NCBI RefSeq assembly: GCF_014281965.1
Contig: NZ_JACFTB010000006.1
Location: 304,113 to 368,112, forward strand
DNA from: Rhodococcus sp. BP22
Lineage (GTDB): Bacteria > Actinomycetota > Actinomycetes > Mycobacteriales > Mycobacteriaceae
Length of the DNA: 64,000 nt
Direction: 5' to 3'
Shown here: one piece after another, positions 36,244 to 44,757 of the stretch
How the letters are laid out: every line of letters starts with the position of its first letter
Position numbering within the stretch: position 1 is the first letter of the stretch
Notes under the pieces: model-generated
The model's database searches: none
What the model was told of the DNA's origin: nothing
Seen by the model: only the letters and a program-made list of their open reading frames with translations
Position numbers and translations under genes: made by a program

Positions 36244-37352
36244 GCGATGACCTCGACCCCGGTTGCCAAGAGGTCGCCGAGGCGGTTCAGGTCGGACGCC
36301 GCGCCTCCCAGTGTGGCGCCGATCTGCTTGCCCCACAGCAGGTAGCGGTGAATCGGGTAGTCGGTGTCCACGCCGATACCACCGTGTACGTGCTGCGTTC
36401 GGTGCACGACTCGCGCTCCGGCGTCGCTGGCCCACCACTTGGCGACCAACACCGACGTACCCGGGTCCTCCCCCGCCGACAGCAGCCAGGCTGCCTGCCA
36501 GAGGGTGACACGCATAGCTTCGATGTCGATGTAGCAGTCCGCGAGCTGATGCCCCACAGCTTGGAACGTGGCAAGCGGTCGGCCGAACTGAACTCGTTCG
36601 TTCAGATACGCCACCGCCTGCTTCACAGCACTCTCGGCGACACCCAACTGCACTGCAGCCAAGGCGATTTCGGCATAGGACTCGATCTTCCCGACGGCAC
36701 TACCATCGGCTGCACCGAGAATATCGACGCGCGCGCCCTCGGCAGTGATATCGGCACAGAGTTCGTGCGTCGTGGATTCGTTGTCCAGGCGGCTCACACC
36801 CTCGGCAGACGGATCCAACAGGAAGAGCGCAGGGCCCGAGGGCGTTTCGGCAGAGACCACAACTCGTGCGGCGACATGTACCGACGGGACTGCAACCTTC
36901 GATCCCGTCACGCGCCAGACACCGTCGACCTCTGCGGCGGTCATGGACGGTGCACCGCTGCCGAAGGGACCGAAACCTTCGAGTCCGACCGTCAGAATTT
37001 TCGAACCATCGGTTGCGGCGGGAAGCCACTCGTTCTTCTGATTCTCGGTTCCGAACTCGCCGATGACCAACGCGCTCACCAGGTGTGGCCACAACGGGAC
37101 CGGCGCAACCCGGCGCCCTTGTTCGACGAGCACGACGCAGAGTGCGGAGAAATCGAGGGCACTTCCACCGAATTCTTCACTCACCGCGATACCGAGCACA
37201 CCGGTGCGGCCGAGCTCGTCCCACAGGTCCCGATCGATCCGATCCGTCGAGGCCTCCACGGCCACGATTCGGTCGGTGCTTGCGCGCGCACCGAAGACAT
37301 CGGCGGCAAGTTCGCCGATCGTTCGCTGCTCTTCGCTGAAACTGAAATCCAT
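36240..37352 (-). CDS. chsE1: Acyl-CoA dehydrogenase, ChsE1/FadE28-like subunit
   Basis: Start ATG 37352 (MDFSFSEEQRTIGELAADVF), which shares one base with the upstream ChsH2 stop (TGATG). The longer frame to 37805 only reads through chsH2. The 370-residue protein has the ACAD fold with ERVQFGRPLATFQAV and HVHGGIGVDTDYPIHRY. In the steroid pathway two unlike ACADs form an alpha2beta2 enzyme; the partner is encoded at 38257. It dehydrogenates the shortened (C22) side-chain CoA ester. CasE/CasF of the cholate pathway are equally close by role. Confidence 0.85.
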   Translation of the reverse strand: MDFSFSEEQRTIGELAADVFGARASTDRIVAVEASTDRIDRDLWDELGRTGVLGIAVSEEFGGSALDFSALCVVLVEQGRRVAPVPLWPHLVSALVIGEFGTENQKNEWLPAATDGSKILTVGLEGFGPFGSGAPSMTAAEVDGVWRVTGSKVAVPSVHVAARVVVSAETPSGPALFLLDPSAEGVSRLDNESTTHELCADITAEGARVDILGAADGSAVGKIESYAEIALAAVQLGVAESAVKQAVAYLNERVQFGRPLATFQAVGHQLADCYIDIEAMRVTLWQAAWLLSAGEDPGTSVLVAKWWASDAGARVVHRTQHVHGGIGVDTDYPIHRYLLWGKQIGATLGGAASDLNRLGDLLATGVEVIA

Positions 37353-38260
37353 CAGTGCTCCTGAGATGAAATAGGCCGGAAGGCAGGCAAAGTCAGATCC
37401 GAGTCGGCATCGATCCAGGTCAACTCGACGGGCATGTCGATGGTGACGTCCGCGGGCTCGATGCCGGTCATATTGGCGACCAAGCGAGTGCCCTCCTCGA
37501 GTTCGATGACAGCGACGATCAACGGATAGTCGAAGGCATCGATCTGTGGATGGTGGTTCACGACGAAGCTGTACACGTGACCGCGCCCTGACGCGTCCAC
37601 GGTGTCCCAGTCGGTGGATCGGCACTGTCCACACATCGGACCGGTCGGATGCCGAAGCACACCGCAGGAGGTGCATCGCTGTATCACCAACCGGTGTTCG
37701 AGAGCGGCTGCGAACCAGAACGCATTGTCGTCGTTCAGCGCCGGACGCGGTCGCAGGGCGCGAGCAACGGCTTTCTCCGCCGGCCGGTACCGCAACGTAC
37801 GCCACCGCTGCGTGCCGACGACCATGCCGTCGGTATCGCGATACGTCTTGAGCGTGGTGATGAAATGCCCGACGCCCAGCCCGGTCTTCTTCTCCTCGGA
37901 AATTGCTTCGACAACTTCCGACACCTGAAGATGGTCACCTGGACGTAGCTCTCGGAAGAACTCCATATCGGAATCGGTGGCGACCACCGAGGTGAATCCG
38001 GCGTCGTCGAGGACCGCGATCAGGTCGGTCCAGGTCGGCGAAGGGTCGACTCCGGACATCTTGTCCGTGTAGGACTTCATCGTCCACACCTGGAGCATGG
38101 CGGCGGGTGCAACCGAACCGTCGGCGTGCTTCGGATCCCCACCCCCCATGACCTCGGTCCAATGTCTGATCATCGGCGCGTTCACCGGGTCCGGTCCGAG
38201 TGTCGGTGGGACCAATACCGCGCCCTCGAATTCGCGCAGGCGCGCGCTCACCTCGATCAT
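37352..38260 (-). CDS. chsH2: ChsH2-like MaoC/DUF35 fusion
   Basis: Start at ATG 38260, overlapping the ACAD stop by 4 bp. The 302-residue protein has an N-terminal MaoC-like hot-dog (about 1-160) and a C-terminal DUF35 domain. The latter has a four-cysteine zinc ribbon, CTSCG and CGQC, 14 residues apart, then an OB-fold. This is the architecture of ChsH2: the MaoC half pairs with ChsH1 and the DUF35 half with the Ltp2 aldolase. Order and overlaps with both partners agree. Confidence 0.9.
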   Translation of the reverse strand: MIEVSARLREFEGAVLVPPTLGPDPVNAPMIRHWTEVMGGGDPKHADGSVAPAAMLQVWTMKSYTDKMSGVDPSPTWTDLIAVLDDAGFTSVVATDSDMEFFRELRPGDHLQVSEVVEAISEEKKTGLGVGHFITTLKTYRDTDGMVVGTQRWRTLRYRPAEKAVARALRPRPALNDDNAFWFAAALEHRLVIQRCTSCGVLRHPTGPMCGQCRSTDWDTVDASGRGHVYSFVVNHHPQIDAFDYPLIVAVIELEEGTRLVANMTGIEPADVTIDMPVELTWIDADSDLTLPAFRPISSQEH

Positions 38261-39423
38261 GCGTTCCTCTTGGCACGAACCAGGCCGAGGCCCATCGTGC
38301 CGACCATGTCGCGCAGGACTTCGTTGACCCCACCGCCGAAGGTGTTCACGACGGATTGCCTGGAGATTTGTTCGATCTGGCCGCCGAGAACTGCACCGGG
38401 AGAACCGGGCCGAAGACGCCCCACCGCACCGAGGATGCCCTGCAGTGCGCGGTAGACCTCGATGTGCGTTTCCGTGCCGTAGGTCTTGATGGCGCCCGCG
38501 TCCGCTCCGGACAAGGTGTCCTGTGCGACGGCAGCGGCCATCTTCCAGTTCATCAGCCGCATCGCCTCGAGCTTGGCGTGGGTACGGGCGAATTCGATAC
38601 GTACCCAAGGAATTTCGAGTGCACCGTTGTCTTGCGCCCAGTCGAATACCTGACGCCAGAGACCGAGGGTTCGGCCGCCGAGCGCGGCGAGGCCGATCCG
38701 TTCGTGATTGAGCTGCGCCGTGATGAGCTGCCAGCCTCCGTTGATCTCGCCCACCACTTCGGCGTCCGTGATGCGAATATCGCTGTAGTACGTCGAGGTG
38801 ACCATCAATCCACCGACGGTATTGATGGGCGACCAGCTGAAGCCCTCGTCGTCGGTGGGCACGATGAGAATCGAGATCCCGCGATGCTTCGGAGCATCCG
38901 GGTCCGTGCGGGCTGCGAGCCACACATAGTCGGCAGTGTTGGCGCCACTGGTGAAGATCTTGTTGCCGTTGACAACCCAGTCCTCACCGTCCCGGACTGC
39001 TTTCGTCCGCAGCGACGCGAGATCGGTGCCCGCCTCGGGCTCGGTGTAGCCGATGGCGAAGACGATCTCGCCCGCCAGAATGCCGGGCAGAAAGCGTTCC
39101 TTCTGCTCTTCGGTACCGAATTTCATCAGCGTCGGACCGACCGTGTTGACGGTGACGAACGGGAACGGCAATCCGGCCCGCTGAACCTCGTCGAAGAACA
39201 CGAACTGATCCTCGGCAGAGCGTCCCTGGCCGCCGAACTCCACGGGCCAGCCGATTCCGAGCCATCCGTCTTTGCCGAGCAACCGCACTATCTCCCGAAA
39301 GTGCTCACCGCCGACACCTTGCTCTCCGGCGACGCGTCGCTTCTCCGGCGGCAGTAGCTCTGCAAAATATGTGCGTAGCTCCTGCCGGAGAGCGCTCTGT
39401 TCTGGTGTTTCCTTGAGATCCAT
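38257..39423 (-). CDS. chsE2: Acyl-CoA dehydrogenase, ChsE2/FadE29-like subunit
   Basis: A 388-residue ACAD, one residue longer than FadE29 (387). FAD-contact motifs GYTEPEAGTDLAS and IFTSGANTADYVWL and the ending NTFGGGVNEVLRDM are present. It should form the heterotetramer with the FadE28-like subunit. GAGGAG lies close upstream of the ATG. It opens the igr-like run chsE2-chsH2-chsE1-chsH1-ltp2-maoC; in M. tuberculosis the two ACAD genes are adjacent instead, so the order here is rearranged. Confidence 0.87.
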   Translation of the reverse strand: MDLKETPEQSALRQELRTYFAELLPPEKRRVAGEQGVGGEHFREIVRLLGKDGWLGIGWPVEFGGQGRSAEDQFVFFDEVQRAGLPFPFVTVNTVGPTLMKFGTEEQKERFLPGILAGEIVFAIGYTEPEAGTDLASLRTKAVRDGEDWVVNGNKIFTSGANTADYVWLAARTDPDAPKHRGISILIVPTDDEGFSWSPINTVGGLMVTSTYYSDIRITDAEVVGEINGGWQLITAQLNHERIGLAALGGRTLGLWRQVFDWAQDNGALEIPWVRIEFARTHAKLEAMRLMNWKMAAAVAQDTLSGADAGAIKTYGTETHIEVYRALQGILGAVGRLRPGSPGAVLGGQIEQISRQSVVNTFGGGVNEVLRDMVGTMGLGLVRAKRNA

Positions 39424-39476
39424 CTCAATACTCCTCGTGCCTGACTCCGGCTGTCACTACCAATGGGTGGATCGAC

Positions 39477-41189
39477 TCAGGCGGACAGGAACCGTCGACG
39501 CCCATAGGTGTCGAATTCCTTTTCCAACAGATCTTTGTCTTCTTCGGTCATCAACCGGTACTGAGGAGCCCCTCGACCTTCCCACCGGAAGATCAGGTCT
39601 TCGCAGCGCCAATTCTGTTGCTGCAGCTTGTTTTTGACGATTTTATTGGAACCTGTCACGGGCAGGTTCGCCGAAACTCGAAGAAAGCGCGGCGCCGATT
39701 TGGTTCCCAGATCCTCCTGCGCGGTGAGGAACGATGCGAAGTCCGCGGCGTCGAAAGCTTCGACGTCGGGCACCTCCAGCGCAGCCATCACCTGATCACC
39801 CGAACGAGGGTCGGGCACCGAGTAGACACCGGTAGCTATGACGGACGGGTACCGCCGGCAGATGCGCTCGACCATCAGCGCCGAGGTGTTCTCACCGTCG
39901 ACCCGAATCCAGTCGCCCTTTCGTCCGGCGAAGTAGATGAAGCCGTCCTCGTCTATGTAGCCGAGGTCGCCCGTCCAGTACCAGCCGTGCCGTAGCCGGT
40001 CCGCGATCGCGCTCTCGTTCTTGTAGTAGCCCTCGAAGGCCGACGCGCCGGCCATATCGACCATCTCACCGATGGACTCGTCTGGGTTGAGAACCCGGCC
40101 GTACTCGTCGCACCGGGCGAGCCCTTTCTTCTCACGCGTCTCGGGGTCCACGATCGCGATGTTCTTGTGAGCGGGACGACCGAGCGCGCCCGCCGGTGCA
40201 TTCGGATCCAGCGTTACCGAACCGGCGCCTTCACTCGATCCGTATCCCTCGAACAGTTCGGCTCCGAATCGCCGAACGAACTCCACCTTGTCCTCCGGGG
40301 ACGCTTCGGTACCGAATCCTCGCACGAGCGTGTTGACGTGGTCGTCCTCGGATTCCGGCGTCGCCATCAGGTAGGCGAGAGCCTTCCCGACATACGTAAA
40401 GAAGGTCGCGCCGAAGAATCGCACATCGGGCAGGAATCCCGATGCGGTGAACTTGGGGGTCAAGCACACGACGGCGCCGTTGGCGAGAGCCGGGGCCCAC
40501 AGCGCCATCAGTGCGTTGCCGTGGAACAACGGCATGCAGCAGTAGTCGACGTCGTCGCGCGAATGTCCGTACTTGGCCGAGTTGGTGTAGGCGAGCCTGG
40601 CAAGCCGTCCTTGGCTGCAGCGGACCGCTTTGGACGCGCCCGTCGTCCCGGAGGTGAACAGCAACAACATCAGGCTCGAACTATCGACCGACGGTGCTGC
40701 TACCGGCGCCTCCTGCATGAAACCGGCGCACCTGTCGAGGTATTCAGGCTCGTCGACAAGGACGAATCGATCCGGCGTCAGACCCAGATCCAGGCTGGAG
40801 AGCATGGTCATACCGGCAGTGTCGGTGACGATCAACTGGCAATCGACGTAGCGAATCTCGGCTTCGAGTTCCGCACCCCGCTTTGTCGGATTGATCCCGA
40901 CGATCGTTCCACCGACCAGCGCCGCGCCACCGAGCCAGAACACGAATTCGGGAGTGTTCTCGAGCAGGACACCAATGTGGAACGGTCCGTCGACGCGCAT
41001 CGACTCGGCAAGCGCACCGCGCGCTGCACTCTCGAGGACTACCTCGTGCCACGTCCAGTCCTGTTCGCGGGTTCGTAGTCCGTCGTGGTGATCGCCCAGT
41101 CGATCGAGAAGCATCTCCGCGATGGTCCCGCGATGCTCCGCGCCGTCCTGCACGGTGGTCTTCTTCTCGGAGGCCAAGTCCTGGGTCAT
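39477..41189 (-). CDS. FadD17-like steroid acyl-CoA synthetase
   Basis: ATG 41189 is preferred over GTG 41195 on ribosome-site spacing. It overlaps the stop of a 39-residue ORF by 4 bp. The 570-residue ligase has [27 protein letters not shown], the [13 protein letters not shown] motif and a C-terminal Lys in NKIVKNKL. The [22 protein letters not shown] segment and motif order resemble FadD17, a ligase for C5/C3 steroid side chains; cholate cluster CasI is another candidate. It probably activates a carboxylated side chain before dehydrogenation by ChsE1-ChsE2 encoded just downstream. Confidence 0.82.
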   Translation of the reverse strand: MTQDLASEKKTTVQDGAEHRGTIAEMLLDRLGDHHDGLRTREQDWTWHEVVLESAARGALAESMRVDGPFHIGVLLENTPEFVFWLGGAALVGGTIVGINPTKRGAELEAEIRYVDCQLIVTDTAGMTMLSSLDLGLTPDRFVLVDEPEYLDRCAGFMQEAPVAAPSVDSSSLMLLLFTSGTTGASKAVRCSQGRLARLAYTNSAKYGHSRDDVDYCCMPLFHGNALMALWAPALANGAVVCLTPKFTASGFLPDVRFFGATFFTYVGKALAYLMATPESEDDHVNTLVRGFGTEASPEDKVEFVRRFGAELFEGYGSSEGAGSVTLDPNAPAGALGRPAHKNIAIVDPETREKKGLARCDEYGRVLNPDESIGEMVDMAGASAFEGYYKNESAIADRLRHGWYWTGDLGYIDEDGFIYFAGRKGDWIRVDGENTSALMVERICRRYPSVIATGVYSVPDPRSGDQVMAALEVPDVEAFDAADFASFLTAQEDLGTKSAPRFLRVSANLPVTGSNKIVKNKLQQQNWRCEDLIFRWEGRGAPQYRLMTEEDKDLLEKEFDTYGRRRFLSA

Positions 41190-41305
41190 GCGCACATCTC
41201 TGTCGTCGTTGTTTCGATGATGCGGCTACGCAGCGTGATCGGCACGAATGTGGTCGGCGCCGAACGGTCGACCTGCACGGTGGGCGAGTCGAGATCTATG
41301 GTCAT
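41186..41305 (-). CDS. 39-residue ORF translationally coupled to the CoA ligase
   Basis: ATG 41305 is preceded by GGAGGACAGTT, giving a strong ribosome site at 6-nt spacing, and the stop overlaps the ligase ATG by 4 bp (ATGA). The product starts [20 protein letters not shown] and ends [11 protein letters not shown]. It has no membrane segment and no recognised family. It may be a leader peptide that couples translation, or a genuine small protein. The sequence is too short for a codon-bias test by eye. Confidence 0.55.
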   Translation of the reverse strand: MTIDLDSPTVQVDRSAPTTFVPITLRSRIIETTTTEMCA

Positions 41306-41458
41306 AACTGTCCTCCAAGTCCGATTACTCCCGTAACGTATCTGCGGATGGTGACTGCCCGGGGGGGAGTCTCGCTCAGTGGCAACGACCGTCTACCACT
41401 GCGTGCTTACATGCCATCTTGTGGCGGTACACCTGCCCGAGGACGAAAGGCCCTTTCG

Positions 41459-43120
41459 ATGACCGCTTCTACAGATCCGCAGTTCTACCTCGATCAGGTG
41501 ATCACCCAGCTAACCGGACCCGGTGGGAGGTTCGAACTGGCCGAGGAATCGGTACTGGGGACTCGCATGCCCGTGATGAAGAACCGGACGCGGGGAGTGG
41601 GCGAGCTGTTGGCGGCATCGGCGAAGTGGGGTGAGAGGGACTACCTCATCACTGCGGACCGCAGATTGTCCTACGCCGAACACGCCACCGCCGTCGCAGC
41701 GTTGGCGACCGCACTGCGCGAGGACTACGGGGTGAGCAAGGGAGACCGGGTAGCGATTCTCGGCGCCAATTCGATGGAATGGGTCATTGCGTTCTGGGCC
41801 ACGCAGTCGCTCGGCGCCATCACGGTCGCTTTGAACAGCTGGTGGGTTCCCCGCGAGATCGAATACGGCGTGAAGCACAGCAGACCCAGCGTGATCATCG
41901 CCGACGCCAAACGCGCCGCGACGCTGGCCGAGATGAAGCTCGACATCCCGGTACTGACAATGCACGAAGACCTACCGAAGATCATCGAGCAGTACCGCGG
42001 CGCCCCGCTCCCGGTCACCGCTGTCGACGAAGACGATCCCGCAGCCATCCTCTACACGAGCGGCACGAGCGGCAAGCCCAAGGGCGCCCTGCACTCACAG
42101 CGAAATATCCTCGCGGTGGTCGATTACCACCGATTCAGCGACGCCATCGTCGCCGCATTCAAAGGTGTCGAGTTCGATCCGTCGGTTCCGAGCGAGAAGA
42201 AGTACCTACTCACCTCGCCTTTGTTCCACATCGCCAGCCTTCACAACCTCGTGATCCCCCGCCTCGCAACCGGCAGCGCGGTCGTCATGAACGAGGGCGC
42301 CTTCGACGTCGACACCATCCTCGGCCTCGTCGAACGTGAGCGAGTGACGGACTGGGGCGCGGTCCCCACCATGGCTGCCCGTCTCGTCGAACACGGCAAT
42401 CTCGACCGCTTCGATCTGAGCTCGCTGACCTCGTTCGCACTTGCCTCCGCGCCTTCGTCGATCGCATTCAAAGAACGCCTGCGCCAAGAGGTTCCGTTCG
42501 CCAAGAACTCCCTGGTGGACAGTTACGGCCTGACCGAGTGCAGCACGGCCATCGCCGTCGCTGCCGGACCGGACCTCGAGCGCCATCCCGGAACCCTGGG
42601 CCGACCCATCATCACCGTCAGCCTCGAGATCCGTGATCCGTTCGGCGAATGGCTTCCCGACGGCACCGAGGGCGAGATATGTGTACGTAGTCCCTTCGTG
42701 ATGCTCGGATATTGGGAAGACGAAGCGGCAACCGACGCCGCGATCTCACCGGGACGATGGTTGCGGACTGGAGACTACGGGTTGATCGAGGACGGCAGAC
42801 TTCGACTGACCGGCAGGCGTTCGGACCTGATCCTTCGCGGTGGAGAGAACGTCTATCCAGTCGAGATCGAGCAGTGCCTCGACGAACACCCTGACGTGCT
42901 CGAATGCGCGGTAATCGGAACGCCGCACACCGATCTCGGCCAAGAGGTGTCTGCGGTGGTGGTTCTTCGGCCAGGCGCTGTGCTCGAGGAAAGCGAACTA
43001 CGCGAGTGGACGGCGGAGCGGTTGTCTTACTTCAAGGTACCCACCCGCTGGCGAATCACCGGAGACAGCTTGCCGCGCAACGCAACCGGGAAACTGTCGA
43101 GGCGCGACATCAGCGTGTAA
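41459..43120 (+). CDS. Acyl-CoA synthetase (steroid-acid CoA ligase candidate)
   Basis: Start ATG 41459; the frame to 41348 lacks a ribosome site. The 553-residue ligase has [26 protein letters not shown], the [19 protein letters not shown] hinge and the Lys in [11 protein letters not shown]. It is divergent from the FadD17-like ligase and convergent with the thioesterase/MaoC run. Two different ligases for the first and later side-chain acids are usual in bile-acid clusters (CasG and CasI); which one this is cannot be told by reading. Confidence 0.82.
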   Translation: MTASTDPQFYLDQVITQLTGPGGRFELAEESVLGTRMPVMKNRTRGVGELLAASAKWGERDYLITADRRLSYAEHATAVAALATALREDYGVSKGDRVAILGANSMEWVIAFWATQSLGAITVALNSWWVPREIEYGVKHSRPSVIIADAKRAATLAEMKLDIPVLTMHEDLPKIIEQYRGAPLPVTAVDEDDPAAILYTSGTSGKPKGALHSQRNILAVVDYHRFSDAIVAAFKGVEFDPSVPSEKKYLLTSPLFHIASLHNLVIPRLATGSAVVMNEGAFDVDTILGLVERERVTDWGAVPTMAARLVEHGNLDRFDLSSLTSFALASAPSSIAFKERLRQEVPFAKNSLVDSYGLTECSTAIAVAAGPDLERHPGTLGRPIITVSLEIRDPFGEWLPDGTEGEICVRSPFVMLGYWEDEAATDAAISPGRWLRTGDYGLIEDGRLRLTGRRSDLILRGGENVYPVEIEQCLDEHPDVLECAVIGTPHTDLGQEVSAVVVLRPGAVLEESELREWTAERLSYFKVPTRWRITGDSLPRNATGKLSRRDISV

Positions 43121-43133
43121 GAGAGGTCACGAC

Positions 43134-43173
43134 AACGGCGTCGCACCGGGTGGAAACCCTGTGCGACGCCGTT
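43134..43173. terminator. Bidirectional hairpin after the CoA ligase
   Basis: AACGGCGTCGCAC (43134-43146) pairs perfectly with GTGCGACGCCGTT (43161-43173); the loop contains a further GGGT/ACCC. CGTTTTC follows on the plus strand. It lies between convergent genes. Confidence 0.85.
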
Positions 43174-43197
43174 CGTTTTCCAGCTTGCCCACTCGGG

Positions 43198-43848
43198 TCA
43201 GCGTGGACGTGGCACCGTTTTGTCGATGAACAGTGCCTCGACGGATACGCATACCCGACCGTCTGCGGTCCTGATATAGCCGACCGTGTTGATCTTGCGG
43301 CCATCGACTACATCGAGCTTGGCAGTGACAGTCAGCGGCTCGAACAACGGTGTCGGGGAGTGGTAGCGAAGATTCAATTGTGCTGTCATGCCTGCTTTTC
43401 CGGCCCACGCATTGGCGACCCCCAGCGTGTGATCGAGCAGCAGTGCCGACACTCCTCCGTGCACGTGTCCCGGGGGACCCTGGTATGCGAGCGTCAAGAC
43501 GACAGTGCCTTCGACCGATCCATCGGACTTGCCTTCCAGCACGAGCGGAGGGGCGATCGCATTCTCGAGACCGGTCACCGGGTCGTGCCGCGTCACACCC
43601 TCGCCGTTCCACATGTCGATCAGTCGCTCTTCCACCGCGGGCGCATGGCTCTCCAGGTGCTGGGCGACACTGATCAGCTCCTCTGTCACCCGCTCGAGGT
43701 TCGCGTTGCCGCGATCGGTACGCAGCAGAGCATCGATCACTCGGCGTGCTGCTTGGGTGGCTCGATCGACTTCGGAATCGTTGCTGACCGAGGTCAGCAC
43801 CGTCCCCGAGGGGCTGGTTTCATACGTGGGGTGCGTATCGGTGCTCAT
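43198..43848 (-). CDS. PaaI/THEM4-like hot-dog thioesterase
   Basis: A 216-residue protein. The C-terminal half (about 110-210) is a PaaI-type hot-dog domain with GPPGHVHGGVSALLLDHTLG and a following LRYHSPTPLF. The N-terminal 90 residues are helical. Such thioesterases release CoA from stalled or inhibitory acyl-CoAs. The ATG overlaps the MaoC gene stop by 4 bp, so it belongs to the fadA5-fadE34-maoC-thioesterase run. Confidence 0.82.
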   Translation of the reverse strand: MSTDTHPTYETSPSGTVLTSVSNDSEVDRATQAARRVIDALLRTDRGNANLERVTEELISVAQHLESHAPAVEERLIDMWNGEGVTRHDPVTGLENAIAPPLVLEGKSDGSVEGTVVLTLAYQGPPGHVHGGVSALLLDHTLGVANAWAGKAGMTAQLNLRYHSPTPLFEPLTVTAKLDVVDGRKINTVGYIRTADGRVCVSVEALFIDKTVPRPR

Positions 43849-44717
43849 GAGACTACTTCCATGGATGCGTGGGTCAGGATGGCTTGTCCGTCGCGCTCGG
43901 GAGCCCTCGTGCGGAGAATCAATCGTCCGCCCTCGTCCCAGACGGCGGTCTCCAGTACCTCGCCCGGATACAACGGCCCGGCGAAACGGACCGCGAAGTT
44001 ACGAACTCGGCTCGGGTCGGAGTCCAACAGACGGTCGACCACTGTTCTGCACACGATCCCGTAGGACGCGAGGCCGTGCAAGATGGGCCGATCGAATCCG
44101 ACTGCCGCGGCGAAGCTCGGGTCTATGTGCAGCGGATTGAGGTCGCCGCTGAGTCGATAGAGCGCCGCTTGATCGGGACGAGTCGAAGACTGCAGAATAT
44201 GATCCGGTTCCCTATCAGGCACGGTGTCAGTGGTGTCCGGTCCGGCCTCGCCACCGAAACCGCCCTCACCACGAGCCCAAATTTGCATCACCGTCGTGAA
44301 CAGTGCACGACCATCCTCATCGGTCGCAGCATGTTCGAGTTCGATCACTGCTGCCTTGCCCTTGTCCCAGATGTTCGCCACACGCGTCGTGACCTGGGCG
44401 CTGCCGGTCGACGGTATCGGTGCATGTGCGGTCAACGATTGGCCGCTGTGCAGAAGCTTGCGCAGATCTACTTCGACGCCCGGCATCTGCAGGCCTGTGC
44501 TCTTGGAGACACCCGCTGAAATGCCACCTCCAGCAACCAGAGCAAAGGTCGGCAACACGGACAGATTCTTTTCGTACACCCAGCCGAGTTGACCGGGATC
44601 GAGTGGGTTCTCTCCCGCACCGACGCCGAGGTGATAGAGGATCACATCTCGGTCGGTCCACGAGATCTCGCGCACTGTCGGCTCTGCGGCCAGCGCGGTA
44701 GCGAGGTCTATAGCCAT
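43845..44717 (-). CDS. MaoC-like enoyl-CoA hydratase (Rv3538/ChsH3-like)
   Basis: A 290-residue double hot-dog protein starting MAIDLATALAAEPTV, with the intact hydratase-2 motif GDLNPLHIDP and DRPILHGLASYG. It resembles Rv3538 along its length (WDKGKAAVI, ARGEGGFGG). It sits between the FadE34-like dehydrogenase (40 nt upstream) and the thioesterase, the place expected for the hydratase of the first side-chain beta-oxidation cycle. Confidence 0.88.
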   Translation of the reverse strand: MAIDLATALAAEPTVREISWTDRDVILYHLGVGAGENPLDPGQLGWVYEKNLSVLPTFALVAGGGISAGVSKSTGLQMPGVEVDLRKLLHSGQSLTAHAPIPSTGSAQVTTRVANIWDKGKAAVIELEHAATDEDGRALFTTVMQIWARGEGGFGGEAGPDTTDTVPDREPDHILQSSTRPDQAALYRLSGDLNPLHIDPSFAAAVGFDRPILHGLASYGIVCRTVVDRLLDSDPSRVRNFAVRFAGPLYPGEVLETAVWDEGGRLILRTRAPERDGQAILTHASMEVVS

Positions 44718-44757
44718 TGGGGAATCCTTCGATCTTTCGAGTGTGGTTGTCGTACGG

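Noticed and set aside
41306..41458. Possible coding sequence in the divergent CoA-ligase promoter region (frame from 41348)
   Set aside because: The extension of the plus-strand ligase has no ribosome site or homology; the region reads as promoter DNA.
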